Assembly (NCBI RefSeq): GCF_003030345.1
Contig: NZ_CP028158.1
Span: 1,054,001 to 1,118,000, forward strand
Origin: Plantactinospora sp. BC1
Lineage (GTDB): Bacteria; Actinomycetota; Actinomycetes; Mycobacteriales; Micromonosporaceae
Direction of reading: 5' to 3'
DNA: 64,000 nucleotides
Shown: positions 51,025 through 60,438 of the stretch, one piece after another
Layout of the letters: each line of letters starts with the position of its first letter
Position numbering within the stretch: the stretch's first letter is position 1
The notes under the pieces: model-generated
Databases searched by the model: none
The model's input: the letters and a program-made list of their open reading frames with translations, nothing else
Told to the model about the DNA's origin: nothing
Translations under genes and position numbers: made by a program

Positions 51025-54000
51025 TCAGTACCGATCGACGGTTTCCTCGTCGTCCGCGCCCGGGTCCCCGGTGGCGAGTTCGAGCTGAACGGTGGCGATC
51101 TCCCAGGCCCGCAGCGGCAGCCGGACCGACCCGTCGACACCCACCGACAGTGCCGCGCCGGGCCGACCCAGCAGGTCGGCCCGGCGCGCCGCGCGGATCG
51201 GCCGACCGGCCCCGAGGGTGGCCACCGTGTCGGCGGGATGCTCCGCCACCACCCGCACCTCGACCAGGCCGTCCCGGTCCCGCACACTGCTCAGCACCAC
51301 CCCGGCCCCGGCCACCGACAAACCGGTCCGGGCCGGCGGGACGGCACCGCCGGCCGGACCGGTGCCGGCGAAGCTGAGGAACCCGTGCCGGTACGCCTCC
51401 GCCGCCGCCGGCACCCCTGCGGCATGCCACCCGCCCCGGAACGGCAACAGCGCGAACTCGGCCGTCCGCTCCCCCCGGCACTGTGCCGACGGCGTCGGCA
51501 CCTGCGGCCCGGCCGGCTCGTCCCGCATCGAATTCCGGTTCCGGGAGAGCATCCCGACCGACCGGAGCAGGGTCAGTGCCAGCTCCCGGCCGTCGTCGAC
51601 CAACTCGTACTCGCTCGACTGGGTGAGCAGCACCGCCAGCGAGCCGCCGGCACCACCGGCCGTCACGAAGCCGGCCGCCGGATAGGTCGGCAGCGGTACC
51701 TCGCCGGAACCGCCCTCACTGGTCAACCCGCGTGCGACGACCGCGAACTGGCCCTGCGCGTACGACACGTCGGCCCGGGACGGCAGCGGCAGGTGTGCCC
51801 GTACCCGATGGTCCGCCGACCGGTTGTCGAAGCTCACCGTCACCCGGAGGAACGGCTCGGCCGCCCGCAGCTCCAGCCGGGTCGCCACGGTCACCGACTC
51901 GGTACGCACCGAGCGGGTCCCCGCCGCCACCTCCGCCTCCACCGGCCACCGATAGGTACGCAGCACGTCGAGTACCGCCGTGACCGGTCCCTCGTGCAGG
52001 ATCGCGGTCCGCACCGACTGCGGCTTGTCGACCAGCGAGTCCGTTGCCGGCGGCGCGTAGTTGTAGCTGTCCCCGACGTCTCCGCCGTCGACGATCCGGC
52101 CGAGTCCCTCGACCCGCAGCCCGTCGGGGGTGTGCAGGCCCAGCGTCCCGTCGTCGGCCACCTCCACCCGGAGCAGCCCGTTGTCCAGCGTCCGGCCCCA
52201 GGCCCGGGCCGGCGGTGGTCCCGCGTCCCCGTCGGCGAGCGTGCCGGCGTCTTCCGGGTCGTTCCGGGTGGCGCCGTCCGCCGGTACCGGCCGGACGCTG
52301 GTCCAGCCGAGTGCGGGCACCTCGACCAGCGCGGCGACCGTCGCCCGGGGTTCGGCGAGGATCCGCACCCGCCATCGCCGACCGGTACCGCCCGGCCGGC
52401 CCGCCCAGCCGTTGCCCGGGTCGGCGTGCGCGACGGATCCGTGCGACTCGGCGGCGGCCGGGCGAGGATCGGTGGTGCCGGCGCTGTCGGCGGTGGCGGC
52501 GCTGTCCGTATGGGCGGTCGCCTCGGCCAGGGCCGCCCGCACCTCGGCGACGTCGAACGCCTGGTCAGCGTGGCGGGCGACGTGGAAGGTGAGGGCGCCG
52601 GGCCGACCGGGGGATCCGTCGGGACCGGCCGGCCGGGGCGGCGAGACCGACCACCGGGTGACCTCCTGGCCGTACAGCTCGGTGCCGTGCAGCCGGGCCA
52701 GCACAACGGGCAGGTCGGCCTCGTCGTACCAGTCGTCGGCGAGCAGCGTCGGTGCGGCCGCCAGCCGCTGGGTGGGCACCATCCGACCGGCGCTCGTGTG
52801 CAGGGCGACCGGGGCTCCGGGGCCCGGCAGGGCGACGTCCAGCCGCACCAGCGCGGTCCGGGGGCGGGGCGTCGGGTTGAAGACCGCGTAGCCGTCCCGG
52901 GGCGTACCGGCGGCGTACCGCCCGCCGACCAGGTCGTGCACCGCCCGGCCGAGCTGTTCCGCCTCGGCGATCCGGGTCGCCACCTGTTCGGCCGTCTCGT
53001 CACAGCCGCAGCCGGTCACCGAGTCGTGGCAGCTCGCCTCGATCAGCCGGATCCAGGCCATGTCGAGGAAGCGCTGCGCGGAGTCGTCGTACCAGAGGAT
53101 GCGCAGCGGTTCGGCGTACCGCTCGACGCAGCGTTCGGCCCGGCCCATCGCCTGCTTCAGGTGCGCCCGCACCGAGTAGACCCCGGGCAGGATGTTCGCC
53201 CGGGCGTGTGAGCGGAGTTCGCCGCGTACCTCCGGCAGGCCGGCGACCCCGGTCGGCTGCTCGGCGAAGTAGTCGGTCAGGGTGCCGAGGCGCAGCCGCA
53301 GGCCGGTCCGCTCCGCCGCCTCGGCCAGCAGGTCGGGCGTGGCGGCGGCCGGGGCGCCGTGGTCGGCGCCGTACATCGCCAGCATCGGGGACGTCGGTTC
53401 GGCGTCGTCCGGGCGCCAGGCGGCGAGCCGCTCGGCCAGCTCGGCGGCGCGGCGGGCCACCAGGGCCGGGTTCTCCACCAGGCCGGCGGCGTTGCCGTAG
53501 CCGCCGTGCAGGTATTCGGTCCGGATCGTGGTGCCGTCCGGTGCCGTCCAGGCGAAGGCGGAGCTGCGTACCCGGTCCGGCACACCCCGCCAGACGCAGG
53601 CGTGCGCCAGCCCGGCACCGGCCAGGATCTGCGGCATCTGGGCGACGTGCCCGAACATGTCGGGCAGGTAGCCGACCGGCATGGCGGCGCCGAAGCCGGC
53701 GGCCCGGCGCAGCCCCAGCTCCAGGTTGCGGACGATGTTCTCGCCGGAGCAGAGGAACTCGTCGAGCAGGATCTGCCACGGGCCGACGGCCAGCCGGCCG
53801 GCCGCGACCAGGGCGGCGACCCGGTCCCGCCGCTCGGGGCGTACCTCCAGGTAGTCGTCAACGGCGGCGAGCTGGCCGTCCAGGGTGAACCGCTGGCGCG
53901 GGTCGCGCTCCATCCGCTCGAACACCTCGTCGAGGAGCGCGACCAGGCGCAGCCGGAAGCGCTGGAACGGCTCGTACCACTCCCGGTCCCAGTGGGTGTG

Positions 54001-54063
54001 CGGCACCACCACGATGCTCGCCGGTACGCCCGCTCCGGCCCGCCCACGCTCGTCCGTCGTCAT
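51025..54063 (-). CDS. GH38 alpha-mannosidase
   Basis: 1012 aa. VVVPHTHWDREWYEPFQRFR (H22, D26 bind Zn) and the nucleophile Asp135 in GYLPDMFGHVAQMPQIL are the GH38 signature; YLHGGYGN and ASCHDSVTGCGCDE are further active-site segments. A beta-rich C-terminal half (residues ~450-1000) matches GH38 domains 2 and 3. There is no signal peptide, so it acts inside on imported mannosides. It is the last gene of an eight-gene operon and overlaps the dehydrogenase stop (ATGA). It hydrolyses an alpha-mannosidic bond; the bond type cannot be read. Confidence 0.92.
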   Translation of the reverse strand: MTTDERGRAGAGVPASIVVVPHTHWDREWYEPFQRFRLRLVALLDEVFERMERDPRQRFTLDGQLAAVDDYLEVRPERRDRVAALVAAGRLAVGPWQILLDEFLCSGENIVRNLELGLRRAAGFGAAMPVGYLPDMFGHVAQMPQILAGAGLAHACVWRGVPDRVRSSAFAWTAPDGTTIRTEYLHGGYGNAAGLVENPALVARRAAELAERLAAWRPDDAEPTSPMLAMYGADHGAPAAATPDLLAEAAERTGLRLRLGTLTDYFAEQPTGVAGLPEVRGELRSHARANILPGVYSVRAHLKQAMGRAERCVERYAEPLRILWYDDSAQRFLDMAWIRLIEASCHDSVTGCGCDETAEQVATRIAEAEQLGRAVHDLVGGRYAAGTPRDGYAVFNPTPRPRTALVRLDVALPGPGAPVALHTSAGRMVPTQRLAAAPTLLADDWYDEADLPVVLARLHGTELYGQEVTRWSVSPPRPAGPDGSPGRPGALTFHVARHADQAFDVAEVRAALAEATAHTDSAATADSAGTTDPRPAAAESHGSVAHADPGNGWAGRPGGTGRRWRVRILAEPRATVAALVEVPALGWTSVRPVPADGATRNDPEDAGTLADGDAGPPPARAWGRTLDNGLLRVEVADDGTLGLHTPDGLRVEGLGRIVDGGDVGDSYNYAPPATDSLVDKPQSVRTAILHEGPVTAVLDVLRTYRWPVEAEVAAGTRSVRTESVTVATRLELRAAEPFLRVTVSFDNRSADHRVRAHLPLPSRADVSYAQGQFAVVARGLTSEGGSGEVPLPTYPAAGFVTAGGAGGSLAVLLTQSSEYELVDDGRELALTLLRSVGMLSRNRNSMRDEPAGPQVPTPSAQCRGERTAEFALLPFRGGWHAAGVPAAAEAYRHGFLSFAGTGPAGGAVPPARTGLSVAGAGVVLSSVRDRDGLVEVRVVAEHPADTVATLGAGRPIRAARRADLLGRPGAALSVGVDGSVRLPLRAWEIATVQLELATGDPGADDEETVDRY

Positions 54064-55223
54064 CCGGTCGCCGCCTCTCCACCCACCGCCGTACCGGTCA
54101 GCTCCCCGAACCGGCGGACCACCTGTTGACTGGTCACGATGTCGGCCGTGCCGCCGGCCAGCCCGGTCCGGGGCGGGGCACCCGTGGTGACCATGGCGTG
54201 GAAGGCGACGAGTTGCCGCTCGAAGGCCGAGACGTTGCCCCGGTGGACGCAGCGGCGCTCGACCCCGTCGTCCCCGTCGTCCCCGTCGTCCCCGTCCCGC
54301 ACGGTCAGCGTGGCCGGCCGGTCCGGCCGGTAGGGGGTCGGGAAGACCAGCTCGAACGAGCCCCGGGCGTGGTGCAGGGTGACGGTCTCCCGGTAGCCGG
54401 GGTAGTCCGGCAGGTAGAGCCAGCGGATGCCGTACCGGCCGCCCGCCGGCAGCTCGCCGCTGACCTCGACCGAGGGTTCGTGTCCGGGTGCCGGCTCGGC
54501 CGGCCAGAGCGCGACGTGCTGCACCGTGCCCGGTGCGCCGGTCAGCAGCCGGAGCAGGGACAGGTCGTGCGAGACACTGTTGATCATGATTTGGTAGAGC
54601 GCCCGGACCGCCGGGTCCGGCCCGACCGCCCGGGTCAGCAGCTCGTCGGCGCGCTCGCGCAAGCCCCGGACCCGTTCACCGTCCGCGTCGGTCGGTGCCG
54701 GTGCCAGCCGGTGGGCGGCGAGCTGCGACCCGCCGCTCGGGTGCAGCACCGTCACCTCGACCGCGTGCACCGCCCCGGCGCCGCCGATCCGGTCGAGTCG
54801 GCGGGCGAGTTCGACCACCACCGGGTCGTACTGCTTCATGTAGCCGACCATCAGCCGGTCCTCCCCGGCGGCCAGCGGGGCCAGCTCGGCGGCCTCGGCC
54901 CGGGTGTGCGCGAGCGGCTTCTCGCAGAAGACCGGTACGCCCCGGCGCAGCGCCGCCGCCGCGAGGTCGCCGTGCGAGCCGGAGGTGAGCAGCAGCACCG
55001 CGTCCAGGCCGGCGACGTCGAGCAGCTCGGCACCGTCGACGAGCCGGCACCGCTCGGGTACGCCGTAGCGCCCGCCCACCTCCCGGGCACGGCTCGGCGA
55101 CAGGTCGGCGACGGCGACCAGCTCGAAGAGGTCGCGACGGCGTTCCAGCAGCGGCAGGTGCACCGTCTGGGCGATCACGCCCAGCCCGGCGACCGCCACC
55201 CGGAGCCGCTTCCCCGGGCTCAC
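54060..55223 (-). CDS. Gfo/Idh/MocA-family sugar dehydrogenase
   Basis: 387 aa from GTG 55223; a longer open frame to 55409 overlaps the isomerase gene and is rejected. LRVAVAGLGVIAQTVHLPLL (NAD-binding, GxGxxA), VFCEKPLAHTRAEA (EKP motif with the catalytic Lys) and a conserved His in INSVSHDLSLLRLL. A short Asp/Gly repeat (GDDGDDGDDG) from 9-bp DNA repeats (54266-54298) is in the C-terminal part. It is an NAD(P)-dependent oxidoreductase of a free or glycosidic sugar. In operon with a TIM-barrel isomerase, which is the arrangement of 3-keto-sugar or inositol pathways. Confidence 0.88.
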   Translation of the reverse strand: MSPGKRLRVAVAGLGVIAQTVHLPLLERRRDLFELVAVADLSPSRAREVGGRYGVPERCRLVDGAELLDVAGLDAVLLLTSGSHGDLAAAALRRGVPVFCEKPLAHTRAEAAELAPLAAGEDRLMVGYMKQYDPVVVELARRLDRIGGAGAVHAVEVTVLHPSGGSQLAAHRLAPAPTDADGERVRGLRERADELLTRAVGPDPAVRALYQIMINSVSHDLSLLRLLTGAPGTVQHVALWPAEPAPGHEPSVEVSGELPAGGRYGIRWLYLPDYPGYRETVTLHHARGSFELVFPTPYRPDRPATLTVRDGDDGDDGDDGVERRCVHRGNVSAFERQLVAFHAMVTTGAPPRTGLAGGTADIVTSQQVVRRFGELTGTAVGGEAATG

Positions 55224-55239
55224 ACCCGCACCCCGCCCG

Positions 55240-56178
55240 TCACCGCAGACCCAGCCCGTGCAGATACTCCCGGTTGGCCCGCTGCTCGGCCAGCATCGCG
55301 GCGACGTCGCGGCGGCCGGCCGGGGCATCCTGCTCCACCACCAGCCAGCCCGCGTAGCCGATCTCGCCAAGCGCCGCCAGTACCCCGGGGATGTCCACCC
55401 CGCCGGCACCGAGCCGGCAGAACCCGCCGGCCGCCACCACCTCGGTCAGCCCGCCGCCGGCCAACCGGACCCGGTGGTGCGCGGCCAGGTCGGCGTCCTT
55501 GACGTGCACCTGGCGGATCCGGGCACCCCAACGGTGTACCGCCGCGACCGGGTCGCCGCCGGCCAGCCAGAGGTGACCGGTGTCCAGGCAGACCGAGACG
55601 TCGGTCAGCTCCAGCAGCCGGTCCCCCTCCTCCGCCGTCTCCACGTCCGTGCCGAGGTGGTAGTGGAACACCGGTTCGAGGCCGCGCTCCCGGCACCGGT
55701 CCGCCGCCCGCTGCACCCGGTCGGCAAAGCCCGGCCAGGCGTGCGCCGGCAGGGCCAGGCCGGGATCGTGCGGCACGCCCGGCCGGGCCATCCGGGCCGG
55801 GTCGGCCGAACAGGCCAGCGTGGGCCGGGGCGCGAACCGGGGGTCGTCGACCGGGGCCGCGCCGAAGACGTCCAGCGCGGCGTCCAGGCCGGGCAGGTCG
55901 GCGGCGAACCCGTCGGGGTCGGCGAAGCGCAGATCCACCCAGCCGCCGGCCAGGCCGAAGCCGACCCGGTCCAGCCGGCGCCCGAGCCCGGCTCCGGTGC
56001 CGAGGTAGCCGAGCGGACCGCTGTCGATGCCCCGGTAGCCGGCCTCGGCCAGCCCGTCGAGCAGCTCGTCCGGGTGCAGCGGCGCCGCGTCCGGGGCGTA
56101 GATGCCGAAGCTGACCGGCGCGTTCGCCACCCGTACGGCCGCGGCCGGGGGTGCGGGGTCGTCCGTCGTCAGGCGCAC
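55240..56178 (-). CDS. TIM-barrel sugar isomerase/epimerase (IolE/IolI-like)
   Basis: 312 aa from GTG 56178, overlapping the PHP gene by ten bases. AP_endonuc_2-type barrel: APVSFGIYAPDAAPLHPDELLDGLAEAGYRGIDSGPLGYLG, PVFHYHLGTDVETAEEGDRLLELTDVSVCLDTGHLWLAGGDP and IRQVHVKDADLAAHHRVR, the last two with the metal His/Asp/Glu. It resembles inosose dehydratase/isomerases and 3-keto-glycoside cleaving enzymes. Placed between a PHP hydrolase and a Gfo/Idh/MocA dehydrogenase in the mannosidase operon. Confidence 0.88.
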   Translation of the reverse strand: MRLTTDDPAPPAAAVRVANAPVSFGIYAPDAAPLHPDELLDGLAEAGYRGIDSGPLGYLGTGAGLGRRLDRVGFGLAGGWVDLRFADPDGFAADLPGLDAALDVFGAAPVDDPRFAPRPTLACSADPARMARPGVPHDPGLALPAHAWPGFADRVQRAADRCRERGLEPVFHYHLGTDVETAEEGDRLLELTDVSVCLDTGHLWLAGGDPVAAVHRWGARIRQVHVKDADLAAHHRVRLAGGGLTEVVAAGGFCRLGAGGVDIPGVLAALGEIGYAGWLVVEQDAPAGRRDVAAMLAEQRANREYLHGLGLR

Positions 56179-57401
56179 AGCGCGATCACCTCCGTCCGGT
56201 ACGACTCCAGCAGGTGCAGCCCGTCCACGGCGGGCAGCAGTACCCGGTCGCCCCGGATCACCTCTCGTGCCCCGTCCGGCCGGATCAGGACCGTCCCGTC
56301 GGCGTCCAGGGCGAGCAGTTCGGCACCGAGCCGGAGCAGCAGCGGCGCGTCCGGCCCGGCCGACACGGCGGTACGCCCCGCCGCCAGCCCGGCCAGCAGC
56401 GCCCCGGCGTCCGGGGCAGATGTCGGGTCCTGCCCCGACTCGGCCAGTACCCAGCTGGTCGGGGTGCCCGGTGCCGGGTCCCCGGGCCGGTGGAAGTCGC
56501 TGCCACCGACCGGTACGACGTCCGGCCGCCAGGCCTGCGCCCAGGCCAACGGCGCTCCCCAGGTCCGGTCCCACCAGCCGGAGTGCCAGATCTCGGCCAG
56601 CCGGGGCCGGCTGCGCAGCGGCTGCCGCCAGGCGCAGTCGACGGCGAGCGGATGGTTGATCGAGAGCAGCCCGCCGGCCAGCTCCGCCGCCGCGACCCAC
56701 TCGTCGGCCGGTCTCCGGAAGTCGATCCAGCCGGTCGAGCCGAAGACGTTGGCGTGGCCGCGGTCGGTCGTCACCTCCTGGCCGGGCAGCAGGGTGACGC
56801 CGTACCGGGCGCTCGCGGCGGGCAGTTCGGGGTGGTGGCTCACCGTGTTGTGGTCGGTGACCGCGAGGAAGTCCAGGCCCTGGCCGGCGGCGAGGGCGGC
56901 GAGTTCCGGCACGGTGCTGGAGCCGTCGCTGTGCACGGTGTGCGCGTGCAGGTCACCGGCGAACCAGCGGAGCCCGTCGACGGCCGGTACGGGTCGGCCG
57001 GGTCGGCGCTCGGGCCGGGCCGGGGCGGGGGCCGGCTCCGGCGGTGCCGGTCGGGTGCCGCTGGTGGTGGCGGTGACCGTGAAGTCCAGCCCGTCCGGCG
57101 GGATCCGGTGCAGCCGGAGCAGCACCTGCCACTGCCCGGGTTCCAGCTCGCCGGGGAGATAGCCCGGGGTCGCCCAGTCGACGGCGACGGTGAACGCGTC
57201 CCGGGAACCACCGGACCAGCCCCGGAAGCCGGCCGTACCCTGGCAGCCGAGGTCCAGCACCCCGGCCTCGTGCGGATAGTCCAGCCGTACGCTCACCGCG
57301 GCGGTGCCGGGCGGCACCTCCACCGGCAGCGGCCGGATCATCTTCGCCGCCCGGTCGTCGAGGGTCCATCGCCCCCGGTGCGTCGTCACCCGGTCCCGCA
57401 C
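56169..57401 (-). CDS. PHP-domain metallohydrolase (CehA/McbA-like)
   Basis: 410 aa. Residues 1-115 form a beta-rich domain; the PHP domain starts at ~148 with GDLHAHTVHSDGSSTVPELAALA (H152, H154), VTDHNTVSHH (D183, H184), LLPGQEVTT and the C-terminal VPVGGSDFHRPGDP. It is a di- or tri-metal phosphoesterase-like hydrolase, as CehA/McbA carbaryl hydrolases. In this operon it may remove a phosphate or ester group from an imported sugar. Its stop overlaps the isomerase start; start uncertain between 57401 and later GTGs. Confidence 0.85.
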   Translation of the reverse strand: MRDRVTTHRGRWTLDDRAAKMIRPLPVEVPPGTAAVSVRLDYPHEAGVLDLGCQGTAGFRGWSGGSRDAFTVAVDWATPGYLPGELEPGQWQVLLRLHRIPPDGLDFTVTATTSGTRPAPPEPAPAPARPERRPGRPVPAVDGLRWFAGDLHAHTVHSDGSSTVPELAALAAGQGLDFLAVTDHNTVSHHPELPAASARYGVTLLPGQEVTTDRGHANVFGSTGWIDFRRPADEWVAAAELAGGLLSINHPLAVDCAWRQPLRSRPRLAEIWHSGWWDRTWGAPLAWAQAWRPDVVPVGGSDFHRPGDPAPGTPTSWVLAESGQDPTSAPDAGALLAGLAAGRTAVSAGPDAPLLLRLGAELLALDADGTVLIRPDGAREVIRGDRVLLPAVDGLHLLESYRTEVIALCA

Positions 57402-57431
57402 TGCCGCACCTCGATCCGCTCGTCCGTCCCG

Positions 57432-58574
57432 TCAGCCAGATCCGCCCACCGCACCGCCGACCGCCGCCGGGGCGCCGGCCGGTGCGGCGGCGCCGAGCAG
57501 TTCGCCGTCCCGGTAGAGCAGCGAACGGCCCTCGCGCGGCAGCACCCACCCGATGTCGCCGAGTTCCGGCTCGTGGCCCTCCGGCACCACCACCTGGAGA
57601 CCGACCCCGGAGACGCCGTCCGTGTCGGGCAGGTCCAGCGAGACCAGCGAGCTGCTGCCGAGGTTCTCCACCACGACCACCCGGCCGGAGAGCGCGTCCC
57701 GCACTGGGGCGGGGTGCAGGTCGAGGTACTCCGGGCGTACCCCGTAGACCACCCGGTCGCCGTCGGCGACCAGGGTGCGGGCCGGTTCGGGCAGCGGCAG
57801 CCGGGTCCCGGCGACCAGCACCGCGTCGCCGGCCACCTCGGCGTCGAGCAGGTTCATCGGGGTGGAGCCGATGAACCCGGCCACGAAGGTGTTCGCCGGG
57901 CGCCGGAACACCTCGACCGGGGTGCCGACCTGACGGATCCGGCCGCCCTCCATCACCGCGATCCGGTCCGCCAGGGCCAGCGCCTCGGCTTGGTCGTGGG
58001 TGACGAAGACGCAGGTGACCCCGAGTTCCCGCTGCAACCGCTTGAGGAAGGTCCGGGCCTCCAGCCGGAGCCGGGCGTCGAGGTTGGAGAGCGGTTCGTC
58101 GAGCAGGAAGACCTGCGGATGGCAGGCCATCGCCCGGGCCAGCGCGACCCGCTGCTGCTGGCCGCCGGAGAGCTGGCCGGGGCGCCGGTCGAGCAGCCCG
58201 GTCAGGCCCAGCTCGGCGGCGGTCCCGGCGGCCTTGTCGCGCCGGGCCGACCGGGGCACCTTCTTGATCCGCAGCGGGTAGCCGATGTTCTCCTCGACGG
58301 TCATGTGCGGGAAGAGGGCGTAGTCCTGGAAGACCATGGCCACGTCCCGGCGACCGGGCTGGAGGTTCGTGACGTCGCGGTCGCCGATCTCGACGGCGCC
58401 CTCGGTGGCCACCTCCAGCCCGGCGATGGTCCGCAGCAGGGTCGTCTTGCCGCAGCCGGAGGGCCCGAGCAGTGCGAAGAACTCGCCGTCGGCGATGGTC
58501 AGGTCGAGCCCGTCCAGGGCCCGGACACCGCCGGGATAGACCTTGCCGAGCCGGCGCAGGGTGATGGCGGCCAT
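57432..58574 (-). CDS. ABC importer ATPase, MalK/UgpC type
   Basis: 380 aa from ATG 58574, sharing one base with the previous stop (TGATG). Walker A GPSGCGKTT (37-45), Q-loop FQDYALFPHM, LSGGQQQR signature, VFLLDEPLSNLD Walker B and FVTHDQAEA H-loop; the C-terminal TOBE-like part follows NTFVAGFIGSTPMNLL. It powers the mannosidase-operon importer. Confidence 0.92.
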   Translation of the reverse strand: MAAITLRRLGKVYPGGVRALDGLDLTIADGEFFALLGPSGCGKTTLLRTIAGLEVATEGAVEIGDRDVTNLQPGRRDVAMVFQDYALFPHMTVEENIGYPLRIKKVPRSARRDKAAGTAAELGLTGLLDRRPGQLSGGQQQRVALARAMACHPQVFLLDEPLSNLDARLRLEARTFLKRLQRELGVTCVFVTHDQAEALALADRIAVMEGGRIRQVGTPVEVFRRPANTFVAGFIGSTPMNLLDAEVAGDAVLVAGTRLPLPEPARTLVADGDRVVYGVRPEYLDLHPAPVRDALSGRVVVVENLGSSSLVSLDLPDTDGVSGVGLQVVVPEGHEPELGDIGWVLPREGRSLLYRDGELLGAAAPAGAPAAVGGAVGGSG

Positions 58575-59467
58575 CAGCGCTTGATCCCTCCGTGGAACCG
58601 GAAGCCGTACCGGCTGCTGACGAAGACGAACATCAGCACCACCGGCAGCGAGTAGAGCAGCGAGAAGGTCGAGAGCAGCGCCAGGTTCGCCTGACCGCCC
58701 TCGGTGTAGAGGGTGTACATGATCACCGCTGCCGGGGCCTTGTCCGGGTTGCGCAGCAGCAGGAACGGCACCAGGAAGTTGCCCCAGACGTTCGCCACCG
58801 CCCAGACCGCCACGGTGGCGAGCCCGGGTCGGACCATCGGCAGCACGATCTGCCAGACGATCTGCACCGGGCTGGCCCCGAAGACCCGGGCCGATTCCTC
58901 GTACGAGGTCGGCGTGCCGTCCATGAAGTCCTTCAGGATGAAGATCGCCGCCGGCAGCAGCCCTCCGCTGAGGATCAGGATCACGCCGAGCCGGGAGTCG
59001 ATCAGGTTGAGCCGGAAGGCCAGCTCGTAGAGGGGCACCATGGTGGCGGTACCGGTGACGATCGAGGAGAGCAGCAGGAGTCCGTAGAGGAGCGCGTCCC
59101 GGCCCGGCATCCGTACCCGGCTCAGCGCGTACGCGGCGGAGGCGGCGAACGTCACCACCAGGACCGCCGTACCGCCGGAGAGCAGGATCGAGTTCCACAG
59201 CGACCGGAGCGCGTACGGGTTGTCCAGCAGGGCCCGGAAGTTGTCCAGGGTGAACTCGGGCAGCGAGGTGGTGATCGTCGGGGTCCGGTCGAAGGGTGCG
59301 GTGGCGAGCCAGAGCAGTGGCAGCGCGAAGAAGCCGAGCACCAGGGAGACGAAGGTGTAGCGGCCGATCTGGGCCAGCGCGCCCCGCCACCCGAGGGTCG
59401 TCGCCGGGCCGGTCGCCGCCGGACCGGTCGGCGCGGGACGGGTCGTCGTCTCCGGGCCGGCCGTCAT
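58574..59467 (-). CDS. ABC importer permease, MalG type
   Basis: 297 aa from ATG 59467, overlapping the MalF-type stop (ATGA). Six hydrophobic segments after a Thr/Pro-rich start; EAA-type loop SYEESARVFGASPVQIVWQIVLPMVRPGL. It pairs with the next gene in one importer. Confidence 0.9.
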   Translation of the reverse strand: MTAGPETTTRPAPTGPAATGPATTLGWRGALAQIGRYTFVSLVLGFFALPLLWLATAPFDRTPTITTSLPEFTLDNFRALLDNPYALRSLWNSILLSGGTAVLVVTFAASAAYALSRVRMPGRDALLYGLLLLSSIVTGTATMVPLYELAFRLNLIDSRLGVILILSGGLLPAAIFILKDFMDGTPTSYEESARVFGASPVQIVWQIVLPMVRPGLATVAVWAVANVWGNFLVPFLLLRNPDKAPAAVIMYTLYTEGGQANLALLSTFSLLYSLPVVLMFVFVSSRYGFRFHGGIKR

Positions 59468-60438
59468 CGCCGGGCCTCCCGCCGCTGGCCGAGGGTACGC
59501 AGGTAGACCAGCGCGATGACCAGGTTGATCAGCAGCATCAGGAAGGAGATCGCCGCGCCGAACCCGAGTTCACCACCGGAGAGGGCGATCTTGAACACGT
59601 AGACCGGGAGGATCTCGGACCGCTGCTCGGGACCGCCCGCCGTGATCAGGAACGGGGTGAAGTCGTTGAAGGTCCAGAGGCTGATCAGCAGCAGGTTGGT
59701 CAGCACGTGCCCACGGATGCGCGGAAAGACCACGTCGCGCAGTTGCTGCCAGCCCGAGGCCCCGGCCAGCCGGGCGGTCTCCAGGTGCGACGGCGGCACG
59801 TTCTGCAGGGCGGCGCCGTAGAGCATCATCGAGAAGGCGGTGCCGCGCCAGGTGTTGAAGAGGATCACCGACAGCATCGGGTGGTCGAGCAGCCAGGCCA
59901 TCCCGGGGGTGCCGAGCAGCGCGTTGAGGGTGCCGGCGTCCCGGTCCAGCAGGGCGATCCAGAGGAACGCCACCACCGAACTCGGCAGGATCCAGGCGAG
60001 CAGGACCAGCGCCTCCACCACCCGGCGTACCGGGCCGTGCCGGTCACGCAGCGACCAGGCGATCGCGAAACCCAGCCCGGCCTGGCCGAGCACCGCCGAG
60101 CCGAAGACGAACTGGAGGGTGAGCCAGAGCGAGGTACGGAACCGCTCGTCACCGAGGGCCGCGGTGTAGTTGTCCAGCCCGACCACCTGCGGGTCGGCCG
60201 CGGCCAGCCCGGTGAGCCGGTAGTTCGTGACGCCGAGGTAGATGGTCCAGAGTGCCGGGACCACCAGGAAGAGGACGATCAGCACCAGGCCGGGCAGCAC
60301 GAACCCGCCCGCCAGGGTCCGGCCCAGCCCGGCGGCGTCGGCACGGCGGGCCAGCGGGGTACCCGGGTCGGCCCGGAGTGTCGCGGACCCGCCGGTGTCG
60401 ACGGTGGTCGGGTCAGGAGACGACGTTGTCCGCGCCAC
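59464..60438 (-). CDS. ABC importer permease, MalF type
   Basis: 324 aa from GTG 60438, which overlaps the binding-protein 3' end by 26 bases; the longer frame to 60672 is rejected. LAGGFVLPGLVLIVLFLVVPALWTIYLGVTNYRL and the EAA loop PPSHLETARLAGASGWQQLRDVVFPRIRGHV show the MalF family. Membrane component of the operon's importer. Confidence 0.88.
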   Translation of the reverse strand: MARTTSSPDPTTVDTGGSATLRADPGTPLARRADAAGLGRTLAGGFVLPGLVLIVLFLVVPALWTIYLGVTNYRLTGLAAADPQVVGLDNYTAALGDERFRTSLWLTLQFVFGSAVLGQAGLGFAIAWSLRDRHGPVRRVVEALVLLAWILPSSVVAFLWIALLDRDAGTLNALLGTPGMAWLLDHPMLSVILFNTWRGTAFSMMLYGAALQNVPPSHLETARLAGASGWQQLRDVVFPRIRGHVLTNLLLISLWTFNDFTPFLITAGGPEQRSEILPVYVFKIALSGGELGFGAAISFLMLLINLVIALVYLRTLGQRREARR